The notes below the pieces were generated by a model, which was given only the letters and a program-made list of their open reading frames with translations, was not told the origin of the DNA and searched no databases. DNA of 64,000 nucleotides, from NCBI GenBank assembly GCA_020638575.1, contig JACKIH010000003.1, forward strand, positions 1,903,501-1,967,500, given 5' to 3'. The number at the start of each line of letters is the position of its first letter. Position 1 is the first letter of the stretch. The translations under genes and the position numbers were made by a program. Of the stretch, positions 29,440 through 38,096 are shown piece after piece. The DNA is from Rhodospirillaceae bacterium (GTDB taxonomy: Bacteria; Pseudomonadota; Alphaproteobacteria; DSM-16000; Inquilinaceae).

Positions 29440-30237
29440 ATGGAACGACAGCATCAAAGCGTCCGCCACTACCTCGACAGCCTCGCGGCTGCCGGGCAGT
29501 ACCACTTCGCCAGCACGCAAATCCAGGAATCCCTCGGCGTCTCGGCGGCGGCGGCGAAACTCGCACTGAATCGCCTTGCCAAGCAGGGCCTGATTGCCGC
29601 GCCTGCGCGAGGTTTCTACGTCATCGTACCGCCGGAATACCGGGCACTTGGCTGCCTGCCGGCCGATCAGTTCATTCCGGCCCTGATGGAGCGGCTGGGC
29701 CTGCCTTACTACGCCGGGCTGCTGAGTGCCGCGCAATACTACGGTGCTGCGCATCACCGGCCGCAGGAGTTCCAGGTCATCGTCGCGAAAAATCGGCGTC
29801 CGGTCGCCTGCGGTGCCGTGCGGGTGCAGTTCGTCGCCCGCAAGCGGACCGAAGAGGTGGCGACCCGCGCGTTCAACACGCCGCGCGGAACCATCCAGGT
29901 GTCCACGCCGGAAGCGACGGCAATCGACCTGGCCGGCTATCCTGGCCATGTCGGTGGCCTCGATCAGGTCGCAACCGTGCTGGAAGAACTGGCTGAGCAG
30001 ATCGACCCGGATGCACTTGAGAAGGCGGCGCTGACGGCACCACTGCCTTGGGCGCAGCGCCTTGGCTACCTCCTCGACCTCGTCGATGCGGGAGACAGAG
30101 CCGGCCCGCTGCGCGCCCATGTCGAACACCATGTGCGCGACTATGCGCCGTTCATCCCCGGAGCGGCGAAGGACAGCAACCGGCGCGCATCCGCCTGGAA
30201 GCTGATTCTGAACGCTGACGTGGAGCCCGAGCTGTGA
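29440..30237 (+). CDS. abiEi: AbiEi-type antitoxin (type IV toxin-antitoxin)
   Basis: The 265-residue protein has an N-terminal winged helix (YHFASTQIQESLGVSAAAAKLALNRLAKQGLI), the AbiEi core (GFYVIVPPEYRALGCLPADQFI, LPYYAGLLSAAQYYGAAHHRPQEFQVI) and a C-terminal domain (PEATAIDLAGYPGHVGGLDQ). It would bind its own operator and counter the nucleotidyltransferase toxin AbiEii. The toxin gene starts in the next overlapping frame (GTGA at 30234) but is cut after 17 recognisable codons, so the antitoxin is an orphan here. Confidence 0.85.
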   Translation: MERQHQSVRHYLDSLAAAGQYHFASTQIQESLGVSAAAAKLALNRLAKQGLIAAPARGFYVIVPPEYRALGCLPADQFIPALMERLGLPYYAGLLSAAQYYGAAHHRPQEFQVIVAKNRRPVACGAVRVQFVARKRTEEVATRAFNTPRGTIQVSTPEATAIDLAGYPGHVGGLDQVATVLEELAEQIDPDALEKAALTAPLPWAQRLGYLLDLVDAGDRAGPLRAHVEHHVRDYAPFIPGAAKDSNRRASAWKLILNADVEPEL

Positions 30238-30317
30238 TCCCGCGCGACTACATCACCGCGTGGCGGCGCGAGGCACCGTGGGTACGGAATTCTATGCGTA
30301 CTCAAATAGCATATTGA
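30234..30317 (+). pseudogene. truncated AbiEii toxin gene
   Basis: The first codons read V-IPRDYITAWRREAPWV, the conserved N-terminus of AbiEii nucleotidyltransferase toxins. Translation then goes out of family (RNSMRTQIAY) and stops after 27 codons. The break falls near 30,284, and the DNA beyond is unrelated. The GTGA overlap with abiEi confirms the original operon. With the toxin lost, the antitoxin may persist as a regulator or anti-toxin decoy. Confidence 0.75.
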
Positions 30318-30436
30318 TATCGAAGATAGAACAAATCAGAGAAGTCCTTGCGGGTCCTGCACGGGGCCTCGGCCTGCGCCTATGCGCGCGCAGGGCTGGT
30401 TTCAACGCTTGCTGAAGAATTTGTCCCGGTTTTCAG

Positions 30437-30688
30437 CTATCGCCCCTGCAAGGAATGCACGAACAACCACATCCACCAGCTCAGACCGGCGATCGCGGCG
30501 ATGTTCGTTGCGCCGAATAGGAGCGTTATCAATCCGCCGGGACGATTAAACAGCGGGATGCTCCGTGTGACCTCGGGTACGAAACGGAAGGAAAGGACAA
30601 AGGCCATCATGGTGATGAACAACCCGGCAATCTCGTTGCCCGCGGGATGAATGAAAATCCCCGTCCACGCGCGCCAGATATCTTCCAC
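30437..30688 (-). CDS. small membrane protein of the coupling-protein operon
   Basis: The GTG start follows AGGAGGCGGACC, a near-perfect ribosome site. The 83-residue product has two hydrophobic helices (AGLFITMMAFVLSFRFV and LFGATNIAAIAGLSWWMWLF) and little else. It lies directly after the gene that the IS interrupts; its start is 10 bases from the original stop codon of that gene. It likely belonged to an operon headed by the VirD4-like gene at 33894. Function unknown. Confidence 0.65.
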   Translation of the reverse strand: MEDIWRAWTGIFIHPAGNEIAGLFITMMAFVLSFRFVPEVTRSIPLFNRPGGLITLLFGATNIAAIAGLSWWMWLFVHSLQGR

Positions 30689-30824
30689 GGTCCGCCTCCT
30701 ACCGGATTTCGTCGTCGGTGCCAAAATCATCGTGCGCCAGCGGTCCGGCGGACAGCGGCGCGGCGAGTCCCAGCTCTCGCTCCAATCCGTTTTTCGAATC
30801 TATTTCCTGCAACCGCCACACTAG

Positions 30825-31666
30825 GGTCGGGACTCAATTGAGCCACCAGAGGCAGGTAGCTGCGAGGAATACGGCGGACAGGAAGGTGTCGGCGCGTTTG
30901 TCGTAGCGCGTTGCGATCCTTCTGAAATCCTTGAGCCGGCAGAACAGGCGTTCGATGGTGTTGCGCCGCCTGTAGGCGATGCGATCGTAGCTGTGGGGAT
31001 GCTTGCGGGTCGGGTTCGGGGGAATGACGACCTCGCAGCCACGCTCAGCCAGCCAGTCTCTGAACCGCCGGGCATCATAGGCTCGGTCGGCGATCAGTTG
31101 GCCGGGCGTGGGGATGCGGTCCAGCAGGGCGGCCACACCAACCAGATCGTGGATCTGTCCTGGGGTGACGACGAAAGCGATGGGCCGGCCAACGGCGTCG
31201 GCTACGGCATGAACTTTGGTCGTCCGTCCGCCGCGCGTTCGGCCGATGGCGTGGGCGAGGTCCCCCCTTTTGCCCCCGCCGCCGAGCGGTGCGCCTTGAT
31301 ATGGGTGGAGTCCACCGCCGTGGTGCTGACCGCCAGGCTGGTGCCGGTCAGGGCGTAGAAGATGTCCTCCCACACCCCCTGTTTGCTCCACCGATTGAAG
31401 CGGTTGTAGATCGTCGTGTAGGGGCCGTACTCCGCCGGGCAATCGCGCCACCGCGCCCCGATCTTCAGCACATGGACGATGCCGGAGATCACCCGCCGAT
31501 CATCCACCCGGTGCGCACCGCGCCGGCCTCGCGGCAGATACGGCTCGATCCGCGCCCATTCCTCGTCCTTCAACCAGAACAGCGTCCTGCCCATACAAGC
31601 CTCCAACCGTTTGGAAGCTTGAATCACATCCGCCGCACAATCGGAATCCCTAATTGAGTACGGACC
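30825..31666 (-). mobile_element. IS5-family insertion sequence, IS427-like
   Basis: The 842-bp element is bounded by CTAG copies (30821-30824 and 31667-31670). Imperfect terminal repeats read GGTCGGGACTCAATT and GGTCCGTACTCAATT. The transposase is split into two overlapping frames joined by a frameshift at an A4G6 run. It has inserted into a membrane protein gene whose frame can be exactly restored. Both ends look intact, so the element may still be active. Confidence 0.92.
30834..31594 (-). CDS. IS5-family transposase, two frames joined by -1/+1 frameshift
   Basis: The first frame (31594-31202) starts MGRTLFWLKDEEW and carries the N-terminal DUF4096-like part plus the first catalytic Asp (TAVDSTHIKAHR). 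The second frame (to 30834) carries LIADRAYDARRFRDWL with the second Asp and a Y-x2-R-x3-E-type end (YRRRNTIERLFCRLKDFRRIATRYDK). The slippery run AAAAGGGGGG near 31,265 lies in the overlap, as in the IS427 group. The joined product would be about 250 residues with a complete DDE set. Confidence 0.9.
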
Positions 31667-32232
31667 CTAGTGTCCTCGCCATTTCGATATCTCTTGGACC
31701 GAACTCGGCAATGGTGAGGCGTCTTCCCTGATACCGCATCGTCACCTGGACCGCGTCGCGAAAAACGCGCGCGACGCGCCTGACCCGATCGCGGTCCTCG
31801 CGCGCTTCTTCCGCCGCGATCTGCTCGGATTTGGCGCGCGCATGCGGCTCAACGGCGTATTGTCCCGTCCGGCGAGGATGCCGCTCCCCGTTGATGAGGA
31901 CGGCATCGGGTAGCAACGCCACATTGAGATCCCGTCTCATGGCACGTCTTACAAGGATAGGCGGCAAGAAAAGCAGCCCGAGAACGAAAGCAACCGAATA
32001 AAAAAGGGCGACCGTCGCGGGCATGTAGTTCCACCGGCCGTAAAGGGCTGTTCCCATCAGCGTGCACGAACCCGGAAGCCCGAAAGCCAACACTAGCATC
32101 AAGAGGGCCGGCATTCCCTGTTGCCACCAGAGCGATGGCGGGAAATATGAACCCTGAATCAGAATGCCCTCGCCGTCTGTTAGGCGCACCATCCGCGGCC
32201 AGTCCATTCTCCCGGTCGAAAAGCCACGCATG

Positions 32233-33894
32233 TCAATCTGGGGCATCGAACATGCCCCGGAAAAGCTCATGACTATCATACTTGACGCGCCGAATAACAA
32301 TTGGCCGTATGCCGGGCCGCAAGATCAGCTGGCGCTGTTCCCCGCTGTCCCGCCCGAAGTAGCGGCAAACCTCTTCCGCCGTGAGCAAGGGATGGACTTC
32401 GAGGGACCAGTTCTGGCCAATCGCTCCGGTGTCCCGCTGCCCGAATGTCACTTCGTTACTGCGATTCACTTGGATCGAGGTGGTGCCGCAGCGCTCGCTG
32501 ACGTACTTGAGTGTCGTCGCGTCCGCGTTGCCGAAGAACGCGCAGAGCCCGGCATTGCCCAGGAACGTCTCCCAGCCATCCCGGTAATGACGCTGGAGCT
32601 GTGTCAGGTCTTGCAAAACTATAAGGAGCTTCATCCGGAAGCCAGCGACTAAGGCTGCCGCGACTTCGAGCTGTTTCATGTGCCCGAGGATGTGGAATTC
32701 CTCAAGCATGGCCAGCACGGGGATCTTCGGTTTCGTCTTCTCGCGCTCCATCGCTTCGAGCGCGAGATTGATGAACAGGCGGAACCATCTGTTGCAGGCG
32801 CTCATCCGTCCCGCCGGCAGACAGAGATACACGGTCACCCCGGTCAGCACGGTTTTCAAGTCAGTCAGCGCGAAACGCTCTTGCGCTACCTCCGGCGCGA
32901 GCGAATCGCGGAGTTGCCCGTAGTCGAGGAACTTTGTGTGCCGCCGCGCAGTCGAAAGGACCGAGTCTTGTTCCCGGTCCGGCTTCTCGAAAAAATCCAC
33001 CGTCGCCGCCGCGATCAGCGCCGCGAGTTGCGCCAGTCTTCTGGCTTGCGCAGGGTCGCCTTCAACGCCAGCCAGTGCCTCAAGTACTGCGGCATTCGCT
33101 GCCATCTCCCGCCGCAAGCCGGGCATGCCCTCCACCGTCTTCCCTTCGGCGGAGTCGTAGCAGGTCGCGCCCCTGGTAATGAGATCGCGCACGGTCACGA
33201 GTGTGCGCTGACCCTCATACCCCTCCCAGGTCGCTACGTGCACGATCAGCCCTTCGATGAAGTTGCGCGCCGAATCGTTCCAATGCGGATCGCGGTCGTT
33301 TCCACCATCGACGACAACAAGGGCGTCTGCGATCAGCGCGGCATCTGCGACCAGAGTTGGTCTTTCTGCCCCAAGCAGTTTCATCGGGTTGAAGCCCGCG
33401 CGGAACGGCGTCAGCCGCTCTGCGCATATTTCGAACGGATCGACGACGCACACACGCTGGCCCATTTCGCTCCTGCGGCGGGCCGTTACGTTGGCCAGCT
33501 CACCCTTGGGATCGAGGACAAGCGCCGACCCCACATAGGTGAGAAGGGTCGGGATCAAGCAAGACCGTCCTTTTCCGGCGCGCGAGCCAGCGCACAGAAC
33601 GACGTGACGGTCATCGCCAACGCCGATGGCTTGGCCGCCCGCGACGTGGAACTCTCCGTTTCGCTCCTCGACGGTGCCGCCGACGGCCCCAAGAAAGACC
33701 TTGGATGGGCCGTGGCGAAAAACTTCCCTCTCGGCGAGTTTGGCCGGATCAATGAAGGTCGAAAACGGCGCCAAATGGGCGCCTAGATATTTGCGCGACT
33801 TCACCCCGCGCGGCAGATCGTTCAGGACCGCCCCGGCATCAAGCAGCGGATCGGGACGATCCCAAGATCCGGCGGAGTTGTCAGAAGTGGCCAT
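32233..33894 (-). CDS. VirD4/TraG-family type IV coupling protein lacking N-terminal membrane helices
   Basis: The 553-residue ATPase has Walker A CAGSRAGKGRSCLIP and SALVLDPKGELANVT. A Walker B variant, LAMLEEFHILG, has Glu in place of the first Asp. The conserved region VLQDLTQLQRHY is also present. No transmembrane segment is seen at its N-terminus, unlike classic VirD4. The downstream membrane proteins may anchor it, but one of them is broken by an IS. A -35/-10 pair at 33939-33967 drives it. It would recruit the relaxosome to a mating pore. Confidence 0.88.
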   Translation of the reverse strand: MATSDNSAGSWDRPDPLLDAGAVLNDLPRGVKSRKYLGAHLAPFSTFIDPAKLAEREVFRHGPSKVFLGAVGGTVEERNGEFHVAGGQAIGVGDDRHVVLCAGSRAGKGRSCLIPTLLTYVGSALVLDPKGELANVTARRRSEMGQRVCVVDPFEICAERLTPFRAGFNPMKLLGAERPTLVADAALIADALVVVDGGNDRDPHWNDSARNFIEGLIVHVATWEGYEGQRTLVTVRDLITRGATCYDSAEGKTVEGMPGLRREMAANAAVLEALAGVEGDPAQARRLAQLAALIAAATVDFFEKPDREQDSVLSTARRHTKFLDYGQLRDSLAPEVAQERFALTDLKTVLTGVTVYLCLPAGRMSACNRWFRLFINLALEAMEREKTKPKIPVLAMLEEFHILGHMKQLEVAAALVAGFRMKLLIVLQDLTQLQRHYRDGWETFLGNAGLCAFFGNADATTLKYVSERCGTTSIQVNRSNEVTFGQRDTGAIGQNWSLEVHPLLTAEEVCRYFGRDSGEQRQLILRPGIRPIVIRRVKYDSHELFRGMFDAPD

Positions 33895-34542
33895 ATTTTT
33901 CGGAAATGAACCTATCGAGGCCAAGGCACAGCGGCAATTTTATAGCAGAGGAGTATCTTTTTGTCAGCATTCGCGCAAGGGGGGATGTGATGCTATCTTT
34001 CGTCACCTAAAGTTGCGCCAATTGCATTGTTCAAAAACCAGTGATAGCTATGGCAAGCGCCGCGAAACAAAGCAGTGCCGGGCGCTAAAAGCGCGAGCAA
34101 GAGTCGGCTAGATCGCGGAGGCCTTGCACGCTGAAAGAAGGGGCGTCAACCGGGCTAACACACTTTAGTTCATGTCGTCCGGGAGACATGTGAATTGACA
34201 GTTTGTCCAGAGGGCCCTCTTGGGACTACATCTCAAATCCGTACACCTCCTCCTTGGGTCAAACGCTCCCTGGCCGTGGGGCTTCTCCTTCGAACGTCCC
34301 TTTCCACCATTGAGGCGGGGGCGGGCCGCGGCCCACATGGCCGCTGTGGCCTAGTCGTTCAGGCGAAGAACCTCGCAGCCAGCGTTCGCCGGTAACGTGC
34401 ACAGAAACGCGCGCTCACCGAGCGCAATACTAAGCAAAGGAAAGACGAGCCTCGCTCCAGCGGGAAATCAGGGAGAAGGGGAAGGCGCGCGACTGCGGCC
34501 TGAGTCGCGAGCGCAGTAGATCGCCTAGGGTGGCCCTAGCGC
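33895..34542. other. 648-bp region between the coupling-protein promoter and the DUF2958 gene
   Basis: The left end holds the promoter of the coupling-protein operon. A short perfect inverted repeat CATGTC / GACATG (34171-34190) is followed by TTGACA (34195), perhaps a plus-strand -35 box, but no good -10 or gene follows. I see no other supported feature. Confidence 0.5.
33939..33967 (-). promoter_or_regulatory. sigma-70-type promoter of the first coupling-protein gene
   Basis: On the minus strand CTGACA (33967-33962) and TATAAA (33944-33939) are separated by 17 bases, an ideal spacing. The start codon lies about 45 bases downstream. No other gene lies in this direction. Confidence 0.6.
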
Positions 34543-35001
34543 CTACTCGGATACGCTCCGGTCCGCGGCCAGCGCCATGGCGGCCCGATGGAGCGCCGTT
34601 TCATCTTCGATGATCGATCTCGCAGAATAAGCGGCTCGCGCGTATGCCGAAATCGAGTGTGTCGGGGCAAATTGGCCGTCGCGTTCAATGCGCCGGCCCG
34701 TAGGGCCGCAGATCGACTCGATATCGCTAATGCTCACGTAGCCAAGATCGGGATAGCCCATTCCAAGATCGTGGAGGCCGAACGCGTTATCGGCGTCAAG
34801 CTCGGTGAGAAGCCAGACGCAATTCGCGTCCGGTGTGAACAACTTAACGACGGGGACGAAATCGCGATTAGTGAGACCGGGAAGCCGGCGATCCTCGATC
34901 GAGACAGCTGCTTCCGTATCCTGGGCCAGCCGCCTGAATTCGGCGTTGTTTTCAACCATCCGTTTTCGAAGACTATCAGTTAGTAGTTCGTCCATATTCA
35001 T
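34543..35001 (-). CDS. DUF2958-family protein
   Basis: The 152-residue protein carries the DUF2958 pattern: VVKLFTPDANCVWLLTELD, FGLHDLGMGYPDLGYVS, ICGPTGRRIERDGQF and SISAYARAAYSA. These proteins are common on conjugative elements and in phages; their role is unknown. The start MNMDELL (35001) is used; MDELL at 34995 is possible. It is divergent to the next gene with only 79 bases between the two starts. Confidence 0.85.
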   Translation of the reverse strand: MNMDELLTDSLRKRMVENNAEFRRLAQDTEAAVSIEDRRLPGLTNRDFVPVVKLFTPDANCVWLLTELDADNAFGLHDLGMGYPDLGYVSISDIESICGPTGRRIERDGQFAPTHSISAYARAAYSARSIIEDETALHRAAMALAADRSVSE

Positions 35002-35080
35002 AATCACTTCAACGAGCTCAAAATTTGTATCATTGTGCCACAAGCAACTTCGGAATGTCAAAAATCGCTGGAGAACACCG

Positions 35081-35785
35081 ATGAGCGAGCCTCAGCATCC
35101 GTCCGCTCGTGATCCCTTCGACAAAAGCGCAGCCGAGATCGAAGCGTGGCGGCAGCAACAGATCGCGGCGCTTACCGATAAGCAGCGGGAGGCATACGAA
35201 CAAGCCTGCCGCAACACCGGTGAAGACCAAAAGCGCAAGGCTCAGAAATTGGCTAGCTGTCGACATCTTGAGATTAAGGAGAAGATGCTCCGTAAACTCC
35301 TGGAGGCTCCGGAGCTCGAGTTGAACTACGATGGTCGCAAGGTCCGGTTGAATGAGGCTACTGCACGAAACCTCATCGAGAAGCACTTCCGGCCGAACCA
35401 ACCCGAGGACCAAACAGTGCTAGGTAGGATGGTTCAGGACGCAGCAAGAGCGGCGATCCGCGACATCGATCATCAACATAGATGCTCGATCGAAGCCACC
35501 AAGCAGGAAGGGCGCCAGAAGCTTGATTACGTGTTGCACGCCTTCGAGCGCGCACGTGAACTGCGGCCAGACCTCCGCCAGGAGTTCGCGCGCGCCAGTG
35601 ACAGGGACAAGGCTCGGACCGATTTCAAGGAGGCGGTCACTGGGCGAGGTCTTGAGGCCGTTAAGAGCGAAGCGATCGCTCGCGCCATCGAGAAGGTCCG
35701 TCAGAAGGAGCAGCAGGAAATCGCCCGTGGCAATCGCGATACGGGCCGCGAACGCCTGACCGACACCTTCAACAAGACGCGATAG
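35081..35785 (+). CDS. charged helical protein of the mobile island, unknown function
   Basis: The 234-residue product follows a GGAGAACACC ribosome site. It is almost entirely helix-forming and highly charged (KQREAYEQACRNTGEDQKR, KEKMLRKLLEAPELELNYDG, ARAIEKVRQKEQQEIARG), with no membrane segment or enzyme motif. It may be a DNA-associated accessory protein for transfer, but that is only a guess from context. The reading frame extends upstream to 34805, opposite the DUF2958 gene, and is not used. Confidence 0.6.
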   Translation: MSEPQHPSARDPFDKSAAEIEAWRQQQIAALTDKQREAYEQACRNTGEDQKRKAQKLASCRHLEIKEKMLRKLLEAPELELNYDGRKVRLNEATARNLIEKHFRPNQPEDQTVLGRMVQDAARAAIRDIDHQHRCSIEATKQEGRQKLDYVLHAFERARELRPDLRQEFARASDRDKARTDFKEAVTGRGLEAVKSEAIARAIEKVRQKEQQEIARGNRDTGRERLTDTFNKTR

Positions 35786-35971
35786 CCACCGCCGTTGCCA
35801 ACGACGGCAAATCGTCCTGTGGTTGCCCCGTGAACTGGCCCTCTCTTCCCGCAGACACTGTGAATCATATCCCCAGACCAATGGGAATCCCCATATTCCG
35901 CCTACAACGACATCGCTCTAGATATCGATGTCATGGATGATGATGGAACTCCAGGAGCTTCGCGCATCGAT

Positions 35972-36862
35972 TCAATCGGCGCGCCCGGTCGCGCGGAGCA
36001 CGAGATGCAGCAGACTGAACAGGCGTTGGAAGAGATAGTCGGCCTGCTCAAGGCCTTGAAGCGGCTCCTTGTCGGTCTCAGAGTGGCGGATGCGCAGGGT
36101 GTTGCCGATCGATGTCAACGCTTGCGCTTCGGATTCCAAGAACTGGCGGAATTTGACAGCGGTGGCCCCGGCGCTTCGATCAAGCAGGCGTGAGGCCTGT
36201 TCTTTTTTGTTGGCCCCCGGTTCCAACGTCTTGATCCGCTCGAAGGCGTCCCAGAGCTTCTCCAGCGCGTCGTAGCGGTCAACAGGCTGGGGCGAGAGAA
36301 TGCGACGGCGCCCTTCCTCCAGCAGCTTGTCGGTGTCCGCATCGCCGGTGTGGAAGATTGCCTGGCGCAAGGCCTCCCGAAGGCCAGGAGGCCCCAAACG
36401 CTGAACAACACCTTCGGCAGTCAGGTCGAAGGCGATTCCATTGCGCGCGAACAGCCGGTTGGCGGAAGCTACAAATTCGGCAAGTCCGACATTGCGGTCA
36501 AAACTGAGGTGGCTGTGTCCAAAGAAGGAATGAAAATCCCTCTCGATCGGTTGGCCAACCGACCGCGCACTGAATTCAAGAAGATCGAGAATTGCCAGGG
36601 TGTCGGGAAGATCGTCGGGCCGCAGCTGGTCCGGCAGCTCCGGGATTTCCGCCTGGGCCGTTCTCCAGAAAACCACGGCATCCGTACCACACGGGCCTCG
36701 GCCATCAGGACACTGATCAGGGAACGCATAGCCGAATGAGCCATCGCCGATCCGGTTCTCAATCAGATCCCAGATCGCCCCCCAGACGCGAAGGGGGATG
36801 GTTTCTCCAGTACGTGCCCGCGGCCCCCTCTCGCGGTCGCTAAAATACGTCACACCCGTCAC
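35972..36862 (-). CDS. protein with an AbiJ N-terminal (NTD4) domain
   Basis: The 296-residue protein begins GTG-TGVTYFSDRERGPRART. It matches the AbiJ_NTD4-type domain throughout: IWDLIENRIGDGSFGYAFPD, HSFFGHSHLSFDR, RLFARNGIAFDLTAEG, LEKLWDAFERIKTLEPGANKK and a C-terminal histidine-rich IRHSETDKEPL...YLFQRLFSLLHLVLR. Domains of this type are found in abortive-infection proteins. Here no second effector domain is fused. It overlaps a 57-codon upstream frame by GTGA and is probably a defence gene, which is inferred. Confidence 0.75.
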   Translation of the reverse strand: MTGVTYFSDRERGPRARTGETIPLRVWGAIWDLIENRIGDGSFGYAFPDQCPDGRGPCGTDAVVFWRTAQAEIPELPDQLRPDDLPDTLAILDLLEFSARSVGQPIERDFHSFFGHSHLSFDRNVGLAEFVASANRLFARNGIAFDLTAEGVVQRLGPPGLREALRQAIFHTGDADTDKLLEEGRRRILSPQPVDRYDALEKLWDAFERIKTLEPGANKKEQASRLLDRSAGATAVKFRQFLESEAQALTSIGNTLRIRHSETDKEPLQGLEQADYLFQRLFSLLHLVLRATGRAD

Positions 36863-37032
36863 AGCTTTGCTCCTGGCAGGCGAGCTAGGATTGCCTGGTC
36901 AAGGCGCCGATGTAGAAGCGAGACCAGCGTCAGCAAGTCCAGCGCGTCACGTTCAGCTATGGCCCAGGTGATCTTCGGAGCGTGAGCGGTCGGGCTTCGG
37001 AAAGTGCCGAACAACCCCTTCAGCAGATTCAT
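36859..37032 (-). CDS. 57-residue protein coupled to the AbiJ-domain gene
   Basis: The frame starts MNLLKGLFGTFR, ends in TGA overlapping the GTG of the downstream AbiJ-domain gene, and is mostly helical (AIAERDALDLLTLVSLLHRRLDQAIL). The overlap suggests real translation and co-expression. It has no recognisable domain; it might be a small partner or a remnant of a homing-endonuclease-like protein. Confidence 0.45.
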   Translation of the reverse strand: MNLLKGLFGTFRSPTAHAPKITWAIAERDALDLLTLVSLLHRRLDQAILARLPGAKL

Positions 37033-37079
37033 GATACCGCTGTGCTCCCTCTTCTCGCTTTCGCTCTGCAAGGTATTGA

Positions 37080-37379
37080 AGGCCAGTAGCGGATATATTA
37101 ACGCGAAGCCGCCGCGCTGATCCGCTGCTGTGGGATTGGAGCCGGACGACTACGTGGCGGCATGTCAAAGCGGTCATGGAAGCCGCCGGTATCGAGGACG
37201 GGCCGCATGCCAGCCCCAAAGGGCTACGGCACGGCTACGGTGTGGCCCCGATCAGTGCCGCCGTGCCGCTCAACCTTCTGTCTAGATGGATGGGGCATGC
37301 CATGATCGAGACGACGGCGATCTACGCGAACGCCCTCGGCGACGAGCAGCGGGCCATCGCCGAACGGATGTGGGCTTAG
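37080..37379 (+). pseudogene. C-terminal remnant of a tyrosine recombinase (phage/ICE integrase)
   Basis: The open frame encodes about 99 residues from ...ADPLLWDWSRTTTWRHVKAVMEA to ...AERMWA. It includes the last catalytic block: Arg in KGLRHGYGV, His in LLSRWMGHAMIETTAIYAN, and Tyr. The N-terminal DNA-binding part and first catalytic Arg are missing and an in-frame stop precedes it, so it is not functional. It marks an older integration event inside the present island. Confidence 0.8.
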
Positions 37380-37497
37380 GCCCCTGCTCTTTCCCGCGCG
37401 AAGGCCTCTATATGACTCAGTCGAGCACCGCCTCTGGCTGCTTAATCTCATCAAGAGCACTATGGATAGGCTAATTCTTCGGAGTGAGGAGCAGGAA

Positions 37498-37863
37498 TCA
37501 GTTTGCACGCTCCCAAATAATATTTCCGTTATTCTCGTACGTAATGTTGATATGGGTTGCTCCGCCTATCCGGGCAGCCTCCCAATTTCCGAGAAACCCA
37601 CTTAATACTTTGCTTGCAAGCTCTCCAAAAGCAGCATCAATAATTGAGCAAAGAGGGCCAACCCAATTATTGTCCTTTACTCCGCAGTGCCATCGCCACC
37701 GATCTTGCTGCAGCGCCCATCTATCGACTCGCTGACCTTTCCTCAACACGATTGCCGGCCCTGTGTCGCCTTGCGGTCGCTGGCCACCCCCAATGTCAAA
37801 ATACTTAGTGAATACGACTATGTAGTCCTGGGATCGACATTTATCGTCCGTCCTTTCGCCCAT
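37498..37863 (-). CDS. unknown AT-rich gene product, 121 residues
   Basis: The start follows GAAGGAGCACCTAAG, a strong ribosome site. The product has tryptophan-rich segments (WALQQDRWRWHCGV, NNWVGPL) and a C-terminal ITYENNGNIIWERAN; no signal peptide or helix bundle is evident. GC is around 47 percent, unlike its neighbours. I do not recognise the family. Confidence 0.5.
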   Translation of the reverse strand: MGERTDDKCRSQDYIVVFTKYFDIGGGQRPQGDTGPAIVLRKGQRVDRWALQQDRWRWHCGVKDNNWVGPLCSIIDAAFGELASKVLSGFLGNWEAARIGGATHINITYENNGNIIWERAN

Positions 37864-38096
37864 CTTAGGTGCTCCTTCTTCTAGTGTATAACCCTTTTTG
37901 AGATGCTTTTGTGAGGATTGGTAAGTTGATTGATCTTGCCGCTGCACCCACAGGCTCTCTTATTGGATGCTGCATATTTCACAATAGCATCCGCAGAGGC
38001 GTTAGCATAACTAGTTTGGCAATTTGATGGTAGCGAAATGCACCCTCAAAAACAACCATTTGTCCGGGATTCCCCATGTGGATCCCTCCCCATCAC

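Larger units (their letters stand above)
30699..32246 (-). pseudogene. membrane protein gene interrupted by an IS5-family element
   Basis: The 5' part (32246-31667) encodes two transmembrane helices (PALLMLVLAFGLPG and TVALFYSVAFVLGLLFLPP), a charged helical stretch and ...IEMARTL. The IS follows. Removing the IS and one CTAG copy rejoins the frame at 30820 and gives 233 residues ending at a TAG (30701-30699), in frame across 702 bases. The intact product was probably a two-helix membrane protein with a charged C-terminal domain, transcribed with the coupling protein. A start at 32231 is also possible. Confidence 0.8.

Noticed and set aside
30284..30310. Remnant of an IS end at the abiEii break
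   Set aside because: Only about 9 bases (CGTACTCAA) match the nearby IS end, too few to call.
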